A DNA stretch of 64,000 bases, taken from positions 1 to 64,000 of IMG/VR virus record IMGVR_UViG_3300035670_000034. The stretch is one strand, 5' to 3'. Within the stretch, counting starts at the first letter, position 1, and each line of letters begins with the position of its first letter. Shown piece by piece: positions 53,929-61,165 of the stretch. Both the position numbers and the translations under genes were made by a program. Source of the DNA: a virus. The notes under the pieces are model-generated. The model saw only the letters and a list, made by a program, of their open reading frames with translations, ran no database searches and had not been told where the DNA came from.

Positions 53929-56556
53929 ATGGCGGCAGAAGAAGATACGAACTCAAAGGTTTTTGCACTTCGTGCTGCTCAATGGATTGGGTGTTCTGGG
54001 GCACACAAAAAAGACGGCAAATGGATGCCGTGCGAAACACACGAAGAACTTGAAAGAATTTCCAATGAAGCGGAACCCCAAAAAAAGACAGGTTTTGAAG
54101 CCCTCACCGAAAATTATACAAAGCGCAAGGCAAAGGGTAAAAAGAAAAGAAATCGCGGTTGGGAAAAACTAAAAGAAAGAAAACCGCTTGGTTTTGCGAC
54201 GCTTGAGGGTGGGGGAATAGTTTCTGCCCCAATCGTTGCCTTTCCAAACGTAACCCTTGGCAACAAGTCCTATATTCCCGGAGTATCTCCAAGAGATAAC
54301 GACCCAGACGTATTTACTGACATTGAGTCGGCGCGCAAACGCTCAAGAATGCTTGGCTGCATCGGCGTACGAAGAATGCCATCGTCAACTGGTCGAACTA
54401 TATGGATGCCATGCACAAACAATTCTGATTATTCACGTCTTGCCGGAACAACGTTTCTTGGAAGAAGAAATCAACGAGAAGCACAACGGAGAATGATTAG
54501 AACAATATTGCGTCGCGAAATGGCAAATAACAACAGACGGAACAAAATTAGAAAGAAATCATTATTTGATGAATTAAACGAAACAAAAGGAATTGGTAGG
54601 GCGATAGGTAGAGCCGCTTCTGGAAACTCATTGAGCAGAAGATTAAGGCGCTCAGTTGAAAAAATTGAAGGAGTTTTAAATCCACTCGAACGCCGAGATA
54701 TGGATGGGGATGGCTTTATTTTTGACGGCACATGGCGGGAAATGAGGGCGCCAAGATTGGCCAGTTCAACCGGGGAGCGACCAGAAATGGAAAAGCCTTC
54801 ATGGGTTTCACCAACCGACAATAGATGGATGAAACCTGCAAAAATCGGAAAAGGTGGACCATTGAAAGCAAGTGAACTGCTTAACTACGACAGATTGAGA
54901 ATTAGAAAAAACAGAGACGAACAGGCTCGAGTCCTCGGAGTGACCAGAGACGTCATAGACGCAATGCACGAGCCGGATGCATCAATAGATGCGTTCGATG
55001 CCGACAGGTTGACAATGTCCGCACTTGGCCTTCACCCAGCGTTGATTTGGGGAGAATCATGGCTTGATGCCGACAAACAACCAAAACCCGAAAAACCTAT
55101 TCGAATAGCAAAAAGAACTGGAAAGCCAGACCAACGCTCTGTTGTGAACGCAAAACGCCGCGACCTAAACGATAGGGACAGGCAAGTTCTTGAGATGCGA
55201 AGAAATGGTAAAACGCAACAAGAGATAGCGGACGAAATTGGAGTAAGCAAGGAGCGGGCAAGACAAATACTTAATGCCGCCATAAAAAGAAACGAAGATG
55301 AAATCGATAAAAATGATGGTCTTGCGTCATCGACTAGTTCCGACCCAATTAACAGACCTGGTCAAATCCCAAGGGATTCGCGCGGAAACATTCTAAAACA
55401 AGGTGATAGAAGAAAAGAAACTCTTGATAAAACCATTGAAAAACTCAAATCAATTGGATTTACCCAGGAAGAAATAAATTTGTTAATGACTGGAGATGCA
55501 GGAACTCCAGTTGACACGGCAACGAGAGATGTTGATATCGCTGCGGCAAAAAGAGGTTCTTTGGCCAGCAGGACAACTGGCCTTGCGTCAATGACATTGT
55601 CCGAAATGGCGCGCACAAACTCATCCGAATGGGCCCAAAATCAAAAAACCCACATAGTCGACTGGGCAAATTCGCGCCCATCATTCAACGTTCCATACTC
55701 TCTTGCTCAGCAATACAAGAGAGACGGTGACCTGAAAGATTCCGAATGGAAAAGATTGCTTAGGTTCTACACGCAGTATGGCCCGGAAAACAGGGGTTTG
55801 CGCTCAACAACTGAAGCAAATCCATTTGAAAATGTCGGCGCAAAAAGAATGGCAAAAATTATTCTTGACAGAGTAAGACAGGATAAGAGAAACAAAAAAC
55901 CAGGTGAAAGAACCCACTATCACGTTGTCGGACCGGGCGCTGTTGGCAAAACAACATTAAGAAAGTATCTAGTTGAACAAGGAATAATCCCCGGGGATAG
56001 CGAGTCAGCCCATGTTGACCCAGACTTCATAAAGCAGGGAATTGAGGGGTACAACGGCGGCGCTGGTTCAATGGCAGTTCATAGAGAATCCGCATATTCC
56101 GCCACAAGAACTGTTAACAATGCCGCAAATGAAGGGATGGACATCGTCACTGAAGGGACCGGATACAGATTATTTGAGTACAAAACAACAAGCGACCCCG
56201 CCTACAAAAAGGTCCTACATATCCCCTATCTCTCATTTGACGAAGCAGAAAAAAGACTCAGAAAACGGAATGCAGAAGGTAAGCGGCAACTTCCCGAAAG
56301 CCAAATAAGAATAAAGGGTCAGCAATTTTATGGATGGCTTGCCGACCACATCCAAAGGGGCGAAGTTCAAGATATGTATATCTGGGATATGGATGTACCC
56401 AAAGGTGCTGCGCCAAGAGTCATCGCAAAAATAGAAAATGGTGTGTTTAGAGCAATAGACGAGCCGGCATTTAAGAAGTGGTCAGAACAATCTGGCGGGC
56501 ACAGGGGTGGCGACGCAAACCTCGCATGGTTCAAGAGACGTTTTCCAGAAAAATAA
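53929..56556 (+). CDS. Modular protein with Cys modules, EF-hand-like element, HTH and zeta-toxin-like kinase
   Basis: 875 residues. Two copies of a G-C-x-G ... G-x-x-W-M-P-C module lie at 21-35 and about 142-162. A basic region leads to G-I-G-R-A-I-G-R and the EF-hand-like D-M-D-G-D-G-F-I-F-D-G-T (257-268). L-A-S-S-T (277), G-L-A-S-S-T (464) and a double copy (about 544-556) follow. Residues about 411-455 (L-N-D-R-D-R-Q-V-L-E-M-R, T-Q-Q-E-I-A-D-E-I-G-V-S, E-R-A-R-Q-I-L) are a sigma-region-4-like HTH. The C-terminus is a zeta-toxin-like P-loop kinase: G-P-G-A-V-G-K-T-T (668-676), H-V-D-P-D-F-I-K, H-R-E-S-A. Zeta toxins phosphorylate UDP-N-acetylglucosamine. The ATG at 53929 follows AGG by six bases. 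Confidence 0.75.
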   Translation: MAAEEDTNSKVFALRAAQWIGCSGAHKKDGKWMPCETHEELERISNEAEPQKKTGFEALTENYTKRKAKGKKKRNRGWEKLKERKPLGFATLEGGGIVSAPIVAFPNVTLGNKSYIPGVSPRDNDPDVFTDIESARKRSRMLGCIGVRRMPSSTGRTIWMPCTNNSDYSRLAGTTFLGRRNQREAQRRMIRTILRREMANNNRRNKIRKKSLFDELNETKGIGRAIGRAASGNSLSRRLRRSVEKIEGVLNPLERRDMDGDGFIFDGTWREMRAPRLASSTGERPEMEKPSWVSPTDNRWMKPAKIGKGGPLKASELLNYDRLRIRKNRDEQARVLGVTRDVIDAMHEPDASIDAFDADRLTMSALGLHPALIWGESWLDADKQPKPEKPIRIAKRTGKPDQRSVVNAKRRDLNDRDRQVLEMRRNGKTQQEIADEIGVSKERARQILNAAIKRNEDEIDKNDGLASSTSSDPINRPGQIPRDSRGNILKQGDRRKETLDKTIEKLKSIGFTQEEINLLMTGDAGTPVDTATRDVDIAAAKRGSLASRTTGLASMTLSEMARTNSSEWAQNQKTHIVDWANSRPSFNVPYSLAQQYKRDGDLKDSEWKRLLRFYTQYGPENRGLRSTTEANPFENVGAKRMAKIILDRVRQDKRNKKPGERTHYHVVGPGAVGKTTLRKYLVEQGIIPGDSESAHVDPDFIKQGIEGYNGGAGSMAVHRESAYSATRTVNNAANEGMDIVTEGTGYRLFEYKTTSDPAYKKVLHIPYLSFDEAEKRLRKRNAEGKRQLPESQIRIKGQQFYGWLADHIQRGEVQDMYIWDMDVPKGAAPRVIAKIENGVFRAIDEPAFKKWSEQSGGHRGGDANLAWFKRRFPEK

Positions 56557-56703
56557 GACGTCTATTTACATACATTCGTTTGCCAAGTTTTATTGGTAGT
56601 TCCACTACAGAAACAATATTTTCTGTATCTTAGATACCTAAGGGCTGGGTGCTTACCTGAGCCAAGCAACAAGTCCATAACTCACAAGAAAGTAAAAATC
56701 AAC
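56557..56703 (+). promoter_or_regulatory. Leader of major capsid gene with inverted repeats
   Basis: A 147-base gap. TACAGAAA (56606-56613) and TTTCTGTA (56620-56627) form eight-base arms, then CTTAG/CTAAG (56629-56642) make a smaller dyad. The first arm is the same element seen after the portal and before the 451-residue gene. TATCTT and TAGATA offer possible -10 boxes. The gap very likely carries the promoter for the highly expressed capsid gene. Confidence 0.5.
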
Positions 56704-58023
56704 ATGTCTACAGAAGACACCAACAGATTGAGCGAACTGCAAGGCGCACTTCGCTCGAAGATGGCGGAGAATAAGGCAATTGCCGATTCGTTCCGCGTCG
56801 AGGAAGGCGTTGTCGTCGTTTCGACTGCGCAGAAGACCGCGTTCGACAAGAACATGGCCGACATTCGCGAAATCAAGTCGCTCATCAGCGGCCTTGAGGC
56901 AATGAGTGAAGTCGAGTCGTGGGGTGGCGCACAGGCCAAGGAGTCGGTTGCTCAAGCAGCCGCCGCACAGGCTCAGACGTTCAACCAAGCGGAAACCCGC
57001 AGCATCGGTGAGGCGTTCCTTGCCTCAGCCGAGTTCAAGTCGTTGGCCAATGGCCGCAACGGCGCGAACATGGCTGCTCCGTTCCAGTACAACGGTGGCA
57101 TTCAGGTCAAGGACGTGTACACCACGCTCCCGACCGGCAACTTGGGCAACAACGCCAACGCAGTGTTCGGCACCGTGCAGCGTGACCCGATGATTGTTCC
57201 GCCGAAGCGCACCAAGAGAGTCCGTGACCTCTTCCCAGCGCGTTCGACGTCCTCGACCGTCATCGAGTACTTCCGCATGACCGGCTTCACCAACAACGCC
57301 GCAGCAGTTGCTGAGCGTGTTGGCAACCAGTTCGGCATCAAGCCACAGTCGAGCATGTCGTTCGAAGGTGCGCAAACGTCCGTCAAGACGCTTGCACACT
57401 GGGAGGCGGCGCACCGCAACGTTCTGGCCGACGAGCCACAGTTGCGCGGCATCATCGACAACGAACTGATGTACGGCTTGCGTCTGCAGGAAGATGCTCA
57501 GATTCTTCTGGGTGACGGCACTGGTGAGAACCTGCTCGGCATCCTCAAGACCCCTGGCATCCAGACCTACAACTGGTCGTCGGGCGCAACCGATGCGCAG
57601 AACAACAAGAAGGACTCGCGTGCGGATGCAATTCGTCGCGCGTTGACCCTCTCGATGCTCGCCTACTACGAGCCATCTGGCGTTGTTCTTCACCCGAATG
57701 ACTGGGAGCAGATTGAACTGACCAAGGATGCAAACGGCCAGTACCTCATCGCAACTTCGGTTGCGCTGGGTGGCGAGCCGCGCGTCTGGCGCACGCCGCT
57801 TATTGAGAGCGTCGCAATGCCAGAGGGCACTGCCCTTGTCGGTTCGTTCGGCCAAGGCGCGCAGTTGTACGACCGCGAGCAGGCCAGCATCCGAGTCAGC
57901 GAGCAGCACGCGGACTTCTTCATCCGCAACGCCATTGTGATTCTTGCCGAACAGCGCCTTGCGCTGGCCGTCAAGCGTCCAGAGTCGTTCGTGCGTGTCT
58001 CGTTCGACCAGGCCCCTGCCTGA
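56704..58023 (+). CDS. Major capsid protein, HK97 fold
   Basis: A 439-residue protein (MSTEDTNRLSEL start). The N-terminal 110 residues are a helical scaffold-like delta domain with A-Q-K-T-A-F-D-K-N-M-A-D-I. The body has the HK97 pattern: V-Q-R-D-P-M-I-V-P-P-K-R-T, R-V-R-D-L-F-P-A-R-S-T-S-S-T-V-I-E-Y, F-G-I-K-P-Q-S, D-E-P-Q-L-R-G-I-I-D-N-E-L, L-L-G-D-G-T-G-E-N-L-L-G-I-L, and L-H-P-N-D-W-E-Q-I. The codons are clearly G+C-richer than in nearby genes. The ATG at 56704 is preferred over an in-frame start at 56593 that would cover the leader. A strong hairpin follows the stop. The prohead protease in this phage should remove the delta domain. Confidence 0.93.
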   Translation: MSTEDTNRLSELQGALRSKMAENKAIADSFRVEEGVVVVSTAQKTAFDKNMADIREIKSLISGLEAMSEVESWGGAQAKESVAQAAAAQAQTFNQAETRSIGEAFLASAEFKSLANGRNGANMAAPFQYNGGIQVKDVYTTLPTGNLGNNANAVFGTVQRDPMIVPPKRTKRVRDLFPARSTSSTVIEYFRMTGFTNNAAAVAERVGNQFGIKPQSSMSFEGAQTSVKTLAHWEAAHRNVLADEPQLRGIIDNELMYGLRLQEDAQILLGDGTGENLLGILKTPGIQTYNWSSGATDAQNNKKDSRADAIRRALTLSMLAYYEPSGVVLHPNDWEQIELTKDANGQYLIATSVALGGEPRVWRTPLIESVAMPEGTALVGSFGQGAQLYDREQASIRVSEQHADFFIRNAIVILAEQRLALAVKRPESFVRVSFDQAPA

Positions 58024-58043
58024 TAGGACAGCCAATTAAGTAG

Positions 58044-58087
58044 CGCCCCCGCTACCCGCCGTGAAACATACGGCGGGGGCGGGGGTT
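58044..58087 (+). terminator. Strong hairpin after capsid gene
   Basis: CCCCCGC and CCCGCCGT (58046-58062) pair with ACGGCGGG and GCGGGGG (58070-58086) around a GAAACAT loop, with one small internal mismatch. Only a weak T-rich stretch follows. It likely ends or stabilises the very abundant capsid message. Confidence 0.75.
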
Positions 58088-58093
58088 CTGCTT

Positions 58094-58099
58094 TATACT
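58094..58099 (+). promoter_or_regulatory. Possible -10 box for a leaderless start
   Basis: TATACT stands seven bases before the ATG at 58107, so transcription could begin at that ATG. No -35 is recognisable. The region just before it is the capsid terminator. Confidence 0.3.
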
Positions 58100-58106
58100 G
58101 ATGACT

Positions 58107-58334
58107 ATGCAGATGCCATCGTTTACACAAGAAGAGCGAAACGCGATGCGAGAGAGTTTTCTTGAGGTGAACCCAGAACAACTACGCAAAGCGAAACTGG
58201 TGGCGTCACTCCTCGCTGACGAGGAAGAAAACCCAGAAGATGCGCGACTTGCCCTAATGTTTTATTTCTCGCTGGACGAAAATAAGGACGAATTAGAGTC
58301 CATAATGGGCGAACTTATGCTTGATGGGGAGTAA
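58107..58334 (+). CDS. Small acidic protein
   Basis: A 75-residue protein (MQMPSFTQEERNAMRESFLE start) that is helical and strongly acidic, with D-E-E-E-N-P-E-D-A-R near the middle and E-L-E-S-I-M-G-E-L at the end. ATG codons occur at 58101, 58107 and 58113; 58107 fits the -10 box spacing. No ribosome site is visible, supporting a leaderless message. It follows the capsid terminator, in a run of small genes. The family is not recognised; acidic helical proteins of this size are common near capsid genes. Confidence 0.55.
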   Translation: MQMPSFTQEERNAMRESFLEVNPEQLRKAKLVASLLADEEENPEDARLALMFYFSLDENKDELESIMGELMLDGE

Positions 58335-58353
58335 CCCGAAGGTATTATTGTTT

Positions 58354-58491
58354 ATGGCCAAAAATAACGATTTCAAGAGCGAATTTGGCCGTTTTGCGCT
58401 TAATACAAAAGCAAAACCGGAAAGTTTTGAAAAGTGGATGGTCGCAATGTACGGCATGACACCCAAATCATCAAAAAAGAAAAGGCGTTAA
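58354..58491 (+). CDS. Small basic protein of 45 residues
   Basis: An ORF of 45 codons, MAKNNDFKSEFGRFALNT at the start and a SKKKRR end. It has a helix with W-M-V-A-M-Y-G-M-T-P. It precedes a 139-residue gene by two bases, so the two are probably coupled. The longer reading of that gene (from 58434) would overlap this one, and the arrangement of two short neighbours is more natural. Function unknown. Confidence 0.55.
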   Translation: MAKNNDFKSEFGRFALNTKAKPESFEKWMVAMYGMTPKSSKKKRR

Positions 58492-58493
58492 AG

Positions 58494-58913
58494 ATGCAAC
58501 TTCACGGGATGAGCCCAAAGGAAACACAGAGACTCGTCAATTGGTATTGGGGAAACATTCCTAAGGATGCATGGGCCATTATCGCAGCGTGGGATGACAA
58601 AGCGCGCGATGCGGCCCGTGAAATAACCGAAAGCATTAAGGACTTTTCCGACAAGGACAAGAAGGCGCAATTTGCGGACAAATGGAATGATTGGCTAAAG
58701 GAGAATCCGCCACCAAATGAAGTTGATGACATCAATAGGTATCAACTCAGCCAGGGGAAAAAGCCGGTGAACTGGGAAGAAGTAGCCAAATGGGATTTGC
58801 CAAAACTTGACGATATTGAAAAGTACAAAGATTTTGATTTTTCAAAAATTATGGACCCCAAGGTGTATGAGTATTACAAGAAACTCGAGGAGGATGACGA
58901 CGATGACAAATGA
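58494..58913 (+). CDS. Acidic C-terminal protein of unknown function
   Basis: A 139-residue protein (MQLHGMSPKETQRLVNWYWG start) rich in Trp and Lys, with W-A-I-I-A-A-W-D-D-K-A-R and a terminal acidic run (EEDDDDDK). The ATG at 58494 has AAAAGG about nine bases upstream and directly follows the 45-residue gene. The end overlaps the next gene by 11 bases. The W-Y-W-G and K-F-A-D-K-W-N-D-W-like segments suggest a packed helical domain, but no family is recognised. Confidence 0.6.
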   Translation: MQLHGMSPKETQRLVNWYWGNIPKDAWAIIAAWDDKARDAAREITESIKDFSDKDKKAQFADKWNDWLKENPPPNEVDDINRYQLSQGKKPVNWEEVAKWDLPKLDDIEKYKDFDFSKIMDPKVYEYYKKLEEDDDDDK

Positions 58914-59808
58914 GGAGCCAACGACACTTGAGGAAATGGTCAAAAGGTATGGTCGTGCTGTCGTTGTTGTAGACGAGCAGTCAGACGGACTTAAGGTCAT
59001 GGGTGCTGCTAGGGCGCACAGTGTTGACATGGATGGAAAACCCAAGAAGGGCACCAAACGCCCAGCGGGTGACGGATTCATCCCGGAAGACGACGATGAG
59101 GAATATTACATGCACGGCATGGAACTTGACGACAATCAAAGAAAAGTCTTGTCGTACATATCCGATATGGATGAAGTTGAATTCGATTCCACGTTTCCGG
59201 AAGACAAAGACGAGGAATCTGCAGAAGAGGTAAAAGTATTTTTTGATACGGCATTTGCCTTTGTTAGAAGAGCACTCACAAATCGTAGAAAAAAGCGCCG
59301 TCGACTAAAAATAAAAGACGGGGAGCAAGACGACATAGAGCAAAAGGCGTCTCCATGTTGGGATGGATACATTCAGGTCGGCATGAAAGCCGGCAAGAAT
59401 GGGAAAATGGTACCAAACTGTGTTCCAGAGGGTCAAGAAAAGTCTTTTTTTGCCGATGACATTGAGCAAAAAGCCGCAAAGAAGCCACTGAAAGACCCAA
59501 AGGGTGGATTGACTGCTGCGGGTAGGGCGCATTTCAAGAGAAAGGAAGGTGCGAATCTAAAACCCGGAGTTAAGGGCGCTGCAAATACGCCAGAAAAGAT
59601 GAGACGCAAGGGTTCTTTCCTAACCAGATTTTTCACCAATCCCTCAGGACCGATGCAGGATGATAAGGGGAGGCCGACAAGGCTCGCACTATCTGCTGCC
59701 GCGTGGGGTGAGCCCGTACCAAAGAACGCACAAGACGCCGCAGCACTGGCCGCAAAGGGCAGAAGAATGCTGGAGCGATACGAAAATACAAAGAAAAAGA
59801 AGAAATGA
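58903..59808 (+). CDS. DUF6321-type protein with CxxxV-P-N-C-V-P motif
   Basis: A 301-residue protein starting M-T-N-E-E-P-T-T with GAGGAGG upstream. After an acidic N-terminal half, C-W-D-G-Y-I-Q-V-G-M-K and K-M-V-P-N-C-V-P form a motif found in many phage capsid-region proteins. The C-terminus L-K-D-P-K-G-G-L-T-A-A-G-R-A-H-F, L-K-P-G-V-K-G, T-P-E-K-M-R-R-K-G-S-F-L is the DUF6321 signature. Many copies in other phages are attached to larger polyproteins. Its role is unknown. It overlaps the neighbouring gene at both ends, making a continuous translational unit. Confidence 0.75.
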   Translation: MTNEEPTTLEEMVKRYGRAVVVVDEQSDGLKVMGAARAHSVDMDGKPKKGTKRPAGDGFIPEDDDEEYYMHGMELDDNQRKVLSYISDMDEVEFDSTFPEDKDEESAEEVKVFFDTAFAFVRRALTNRRKKRRRLKIKDGEQDDIEQKASPCWDGYIQVGMKAGKNGKMVPNCVPEGQEKSFFADDIEQKAAKKPLKDPKGGLTAAGRAHFKRKEGANLKPGVKGAANTPEKMRRKGSFLTRFFTNPSGPMQDDKGRPTRLALSAAAWGEPVPKNAQDAAALAAKGRRMLERYENTKKKKK

Positions 59809-60206
59809 ATCGCTTCTGGTACGGTGCTCGAGTTCTCAACGTAGTTGATGGTGACACCGTCGACTTGATGATTGACCTTGGGTTTAATATTCACCACAAG
59901 ATTCGCGTTCGTTTGTTTGGCGTAAATACCCCCGAATCGAGAACAAAAGATTTGGCAGAAAAGCAAATGGGCCTAAAAGCAAAATCGTTTACCAAGGACT
60001 GGCTTGACCGTCACCAGTGGGTTTTTATTAATACAATTCCAGATAAAAACGATAAATACGGAAGAATACTTGCGAAAATTTATTCTTCAGAAAACGTTGA
60101 AGACCCAATTACTGCATGTCTAAACACTGACATAATCGAAGCAGGATATGCGCGAGAGTATTTTGGCGTCGGCGATAAGACCTGGACAGAATTTAAAAAA
60201 GCATAA
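59805..60206 (+). CDS. Thermonuclease (staphylococcal nuclease family)
   Basis: A 133-residue SNase-type protein. V-V-D-G-D-T-V-D-L (Asp) leads, R-V-R-L-F-G-V-N-T-P-E carries the Arg and catalytic Glu, and K-Y-G-R-I-L-A-K-I supplies the third basic residue. It ends A-G-Y-A-R-E-Y-F-G, with no signal peptide, so it acts in the cytoplasm or in the virion. It overlaps the DUF6321 gene by four bases. Such nucleases may degrade host nucleic acid. Catalytic residues appear complete. Confidence 0.85.
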   Translation: MNRFWYGARVLNVVDGDTVDLMIDLGFNIHHKIRVRLFGVNTPESRTKDLAEKQMGLKAKSFTKDWLDRHQWVFINTIPDKNDKYGRILAKIYSSENVEDPITACLNTDIIEAGYAREYFGVGDKTWTEFKKA

Positions 60207-60371
60207 TTCAACACTGTCAACAAAATTTATTAAATAAAAAAACGAGCACTTTTCCCTAGGTTTTATTGATTTTTTTTAATGTGTAGAGATGTTGCAATAA
60301 AAAGTTGCAACACGACCAATGTTGTTGTGTTACTGTTGTAGTCAACAACAATTCCATAGGAGGAATTCATC
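60207..60371 (+). promoter_or_regulatory. A+T-rich control region of decoration gene
   Basis: A 165-base gap with A+T runs, two TTGCAA hexamers seven bases apart, and TGTTG/CAACA arms just before the start. It ends in AGGAGG five bases before the ATG, one of the best ribosome sites in the window. This fits strong, controlled expression of an abundant protein. No exact TATAAT is present. Confidence 0.5.
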
Positions 60372-60881
60372 ATGGCAAGTCAGCCAACTGCATATCCATA
60401 TCCATCAGTAGTCACCGCCCAAATCGAGGGCACGCTTACGACCGACTCGTCGGTCAAGTTCGTGATGCCGTTCAAGGGTCGCGTCGCAGGTGGCCATGCC
60501 GCCGTCACGACTGCCCCAGCAGGTTCGGCTCTTACGTTCGACCTGAAGAAGGGTTCGACCGTCATGGGTGCGTTCTCGATTGCCGCTGGTGCATCGACGG
60601 ACGAAATTGCAATGTCGTCCACTGAGGCCTACACGACGTTTGCCGCTGGTGAAGTCCTCGAAATCGACGTCACCGCTATTGGTTCTGGCACTGCTGGCGC
60701 AGGCCTCGTGGTCACCCTGGTCGTTGACCAGTACAACCTCGACGGCGCAGGCACCAACGAGTACGCACTCACCTTCCGCCGTGGCGGACACGATGGTGGC
60801 GTTCTCACCGCAGCCAACACCAACACCTACCAGGAGAATGGCACCACGACTGCTGGCGCCGCGACCCCGAAGACTGTCTGA
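60372..60881 (+). CDS. Probable capsid decoration / head-fibre protein
   Basis: A 169-residue protein, rich in Ala, Thr, Gly and Val, beta-rich, without enzyme motif. V-K-F-V-M-P-F-K-G-R-V-A-G-G-H-A, F-D-L-K-K-G-S-T-V-M-G and a C-terminal N-E-Y-A-L-T-F-R-R-G-G segment are typical of small head-decoration domains. The ribosome site is very strong, the codons are G+C-rich like those of the major capsid protein, and a terminator follows, all signs of high expression. It lies about 2.3 kb after the capsid gene. The function is inferred by these features and not by a diagnostic motif. Confidence 0.6.
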   Translation: MASQPTAYPYPSVVTAQIEGTLTTDSSVKFVMPFKGRVAGGHAAVTTAPAGSALTFDLKKGSTVMGAFSIAAGASTDEIAMSSTEAYTTFAAGEVLEIDVTAIGSGTAGAGLVVTLVVDQYNLDGAGTNEYALTFRRGGHDGGVLTAANTNTYQENGTTTAGAATPKTV

Positions 60882-60920
60882 TTACAGACAAATAGTTCGC
60901 CCTACTACCTTAGGACGCTC

Positions 60921-60956
60921 AAGGCCCGTTGCCGAAAGGCACGGGCCTTGTGTTTT
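60921..60956 (+). terminator. Intrinsic terminator after decoration gene
   Basis: AAGGCCCGT with GCC pairs with GGC and ACGGGCCTT around GAAA, one bulged T, followed by TGTTTT. This is a textbook rho-independent terminator, 40 bases beyond the stop codon. Confidence 0.85.
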
Positions 60957-60961
60957 ATAAT
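60956..60961 (+). promoter_or_regulatory. TATAAT -10 box, start at GTG
   Basis: A perfect TATAAT lies six bases before the GTG at 60968, so transcription would start at the codon itself, giving a leaderless message. The box overlaps the end of the terminator T-run, so the new transcript begins right where the previous ends. No clear -35 is seen. Confidence 0.45.
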
Positions 60962-60967
60962 AGTAAG

Positions 60968-61165
60968 GTGAAGAGGGTAATTTTCGCATCTGTTTTTGTC
61001 ATTCTGTCCGCCTCCTGCGGATATGACGGCTACTACAGATACGAGTGTCAAGACCCTGAAAATTGGGAAGAAGATTACTGCAACCCCCCAATCTGCCTAG
61101 TTGACAATATGTGCACGGAAACACTTTTGGGTTTTGACCCAAGAGAGGAAACAATAGACCCATGA
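60968..61165 (+). CDS. Small secreted or lipoprotein-like protein
   Basis: A 65-residue protein: basic start MKRV, hydrophobic IFASVFVILSA, then S-C-G-Y-D-G. The L-S-A-S-C run resembles a lipobox, though the -3 residue is not ideal. Mature residues include three further Cys (EDYCNPPICLVDNMCTE), which could form disulfides outside the cell. The GTG start fits a leaderless message from the TATAAT at 60956. It overlaps the endolysin gene by four bases. A lysis-related (spanin-like) or exclusion role is possible. Confidence 0.6.
   Translation: MKRVIFASVFVILSASCGYDGYYRYECQDPENWEEDYCNPPICLVDNMCTETLLGFDPREETIDP

Noticed and set aside
56593-56703. Extended N-terminus of the major capsid protein
   Set aside because: The extra residues cover the inverted repeats of the leader and do not resemble a capsid N-terminus.
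57025-58035. Minus-strand 336-residue ORF opposite the capsid gene
   Set aside because: Long only because the capsid gene is G+C-rich; Arg/Leu-rich content and no ribosome site mark it as a shadow.
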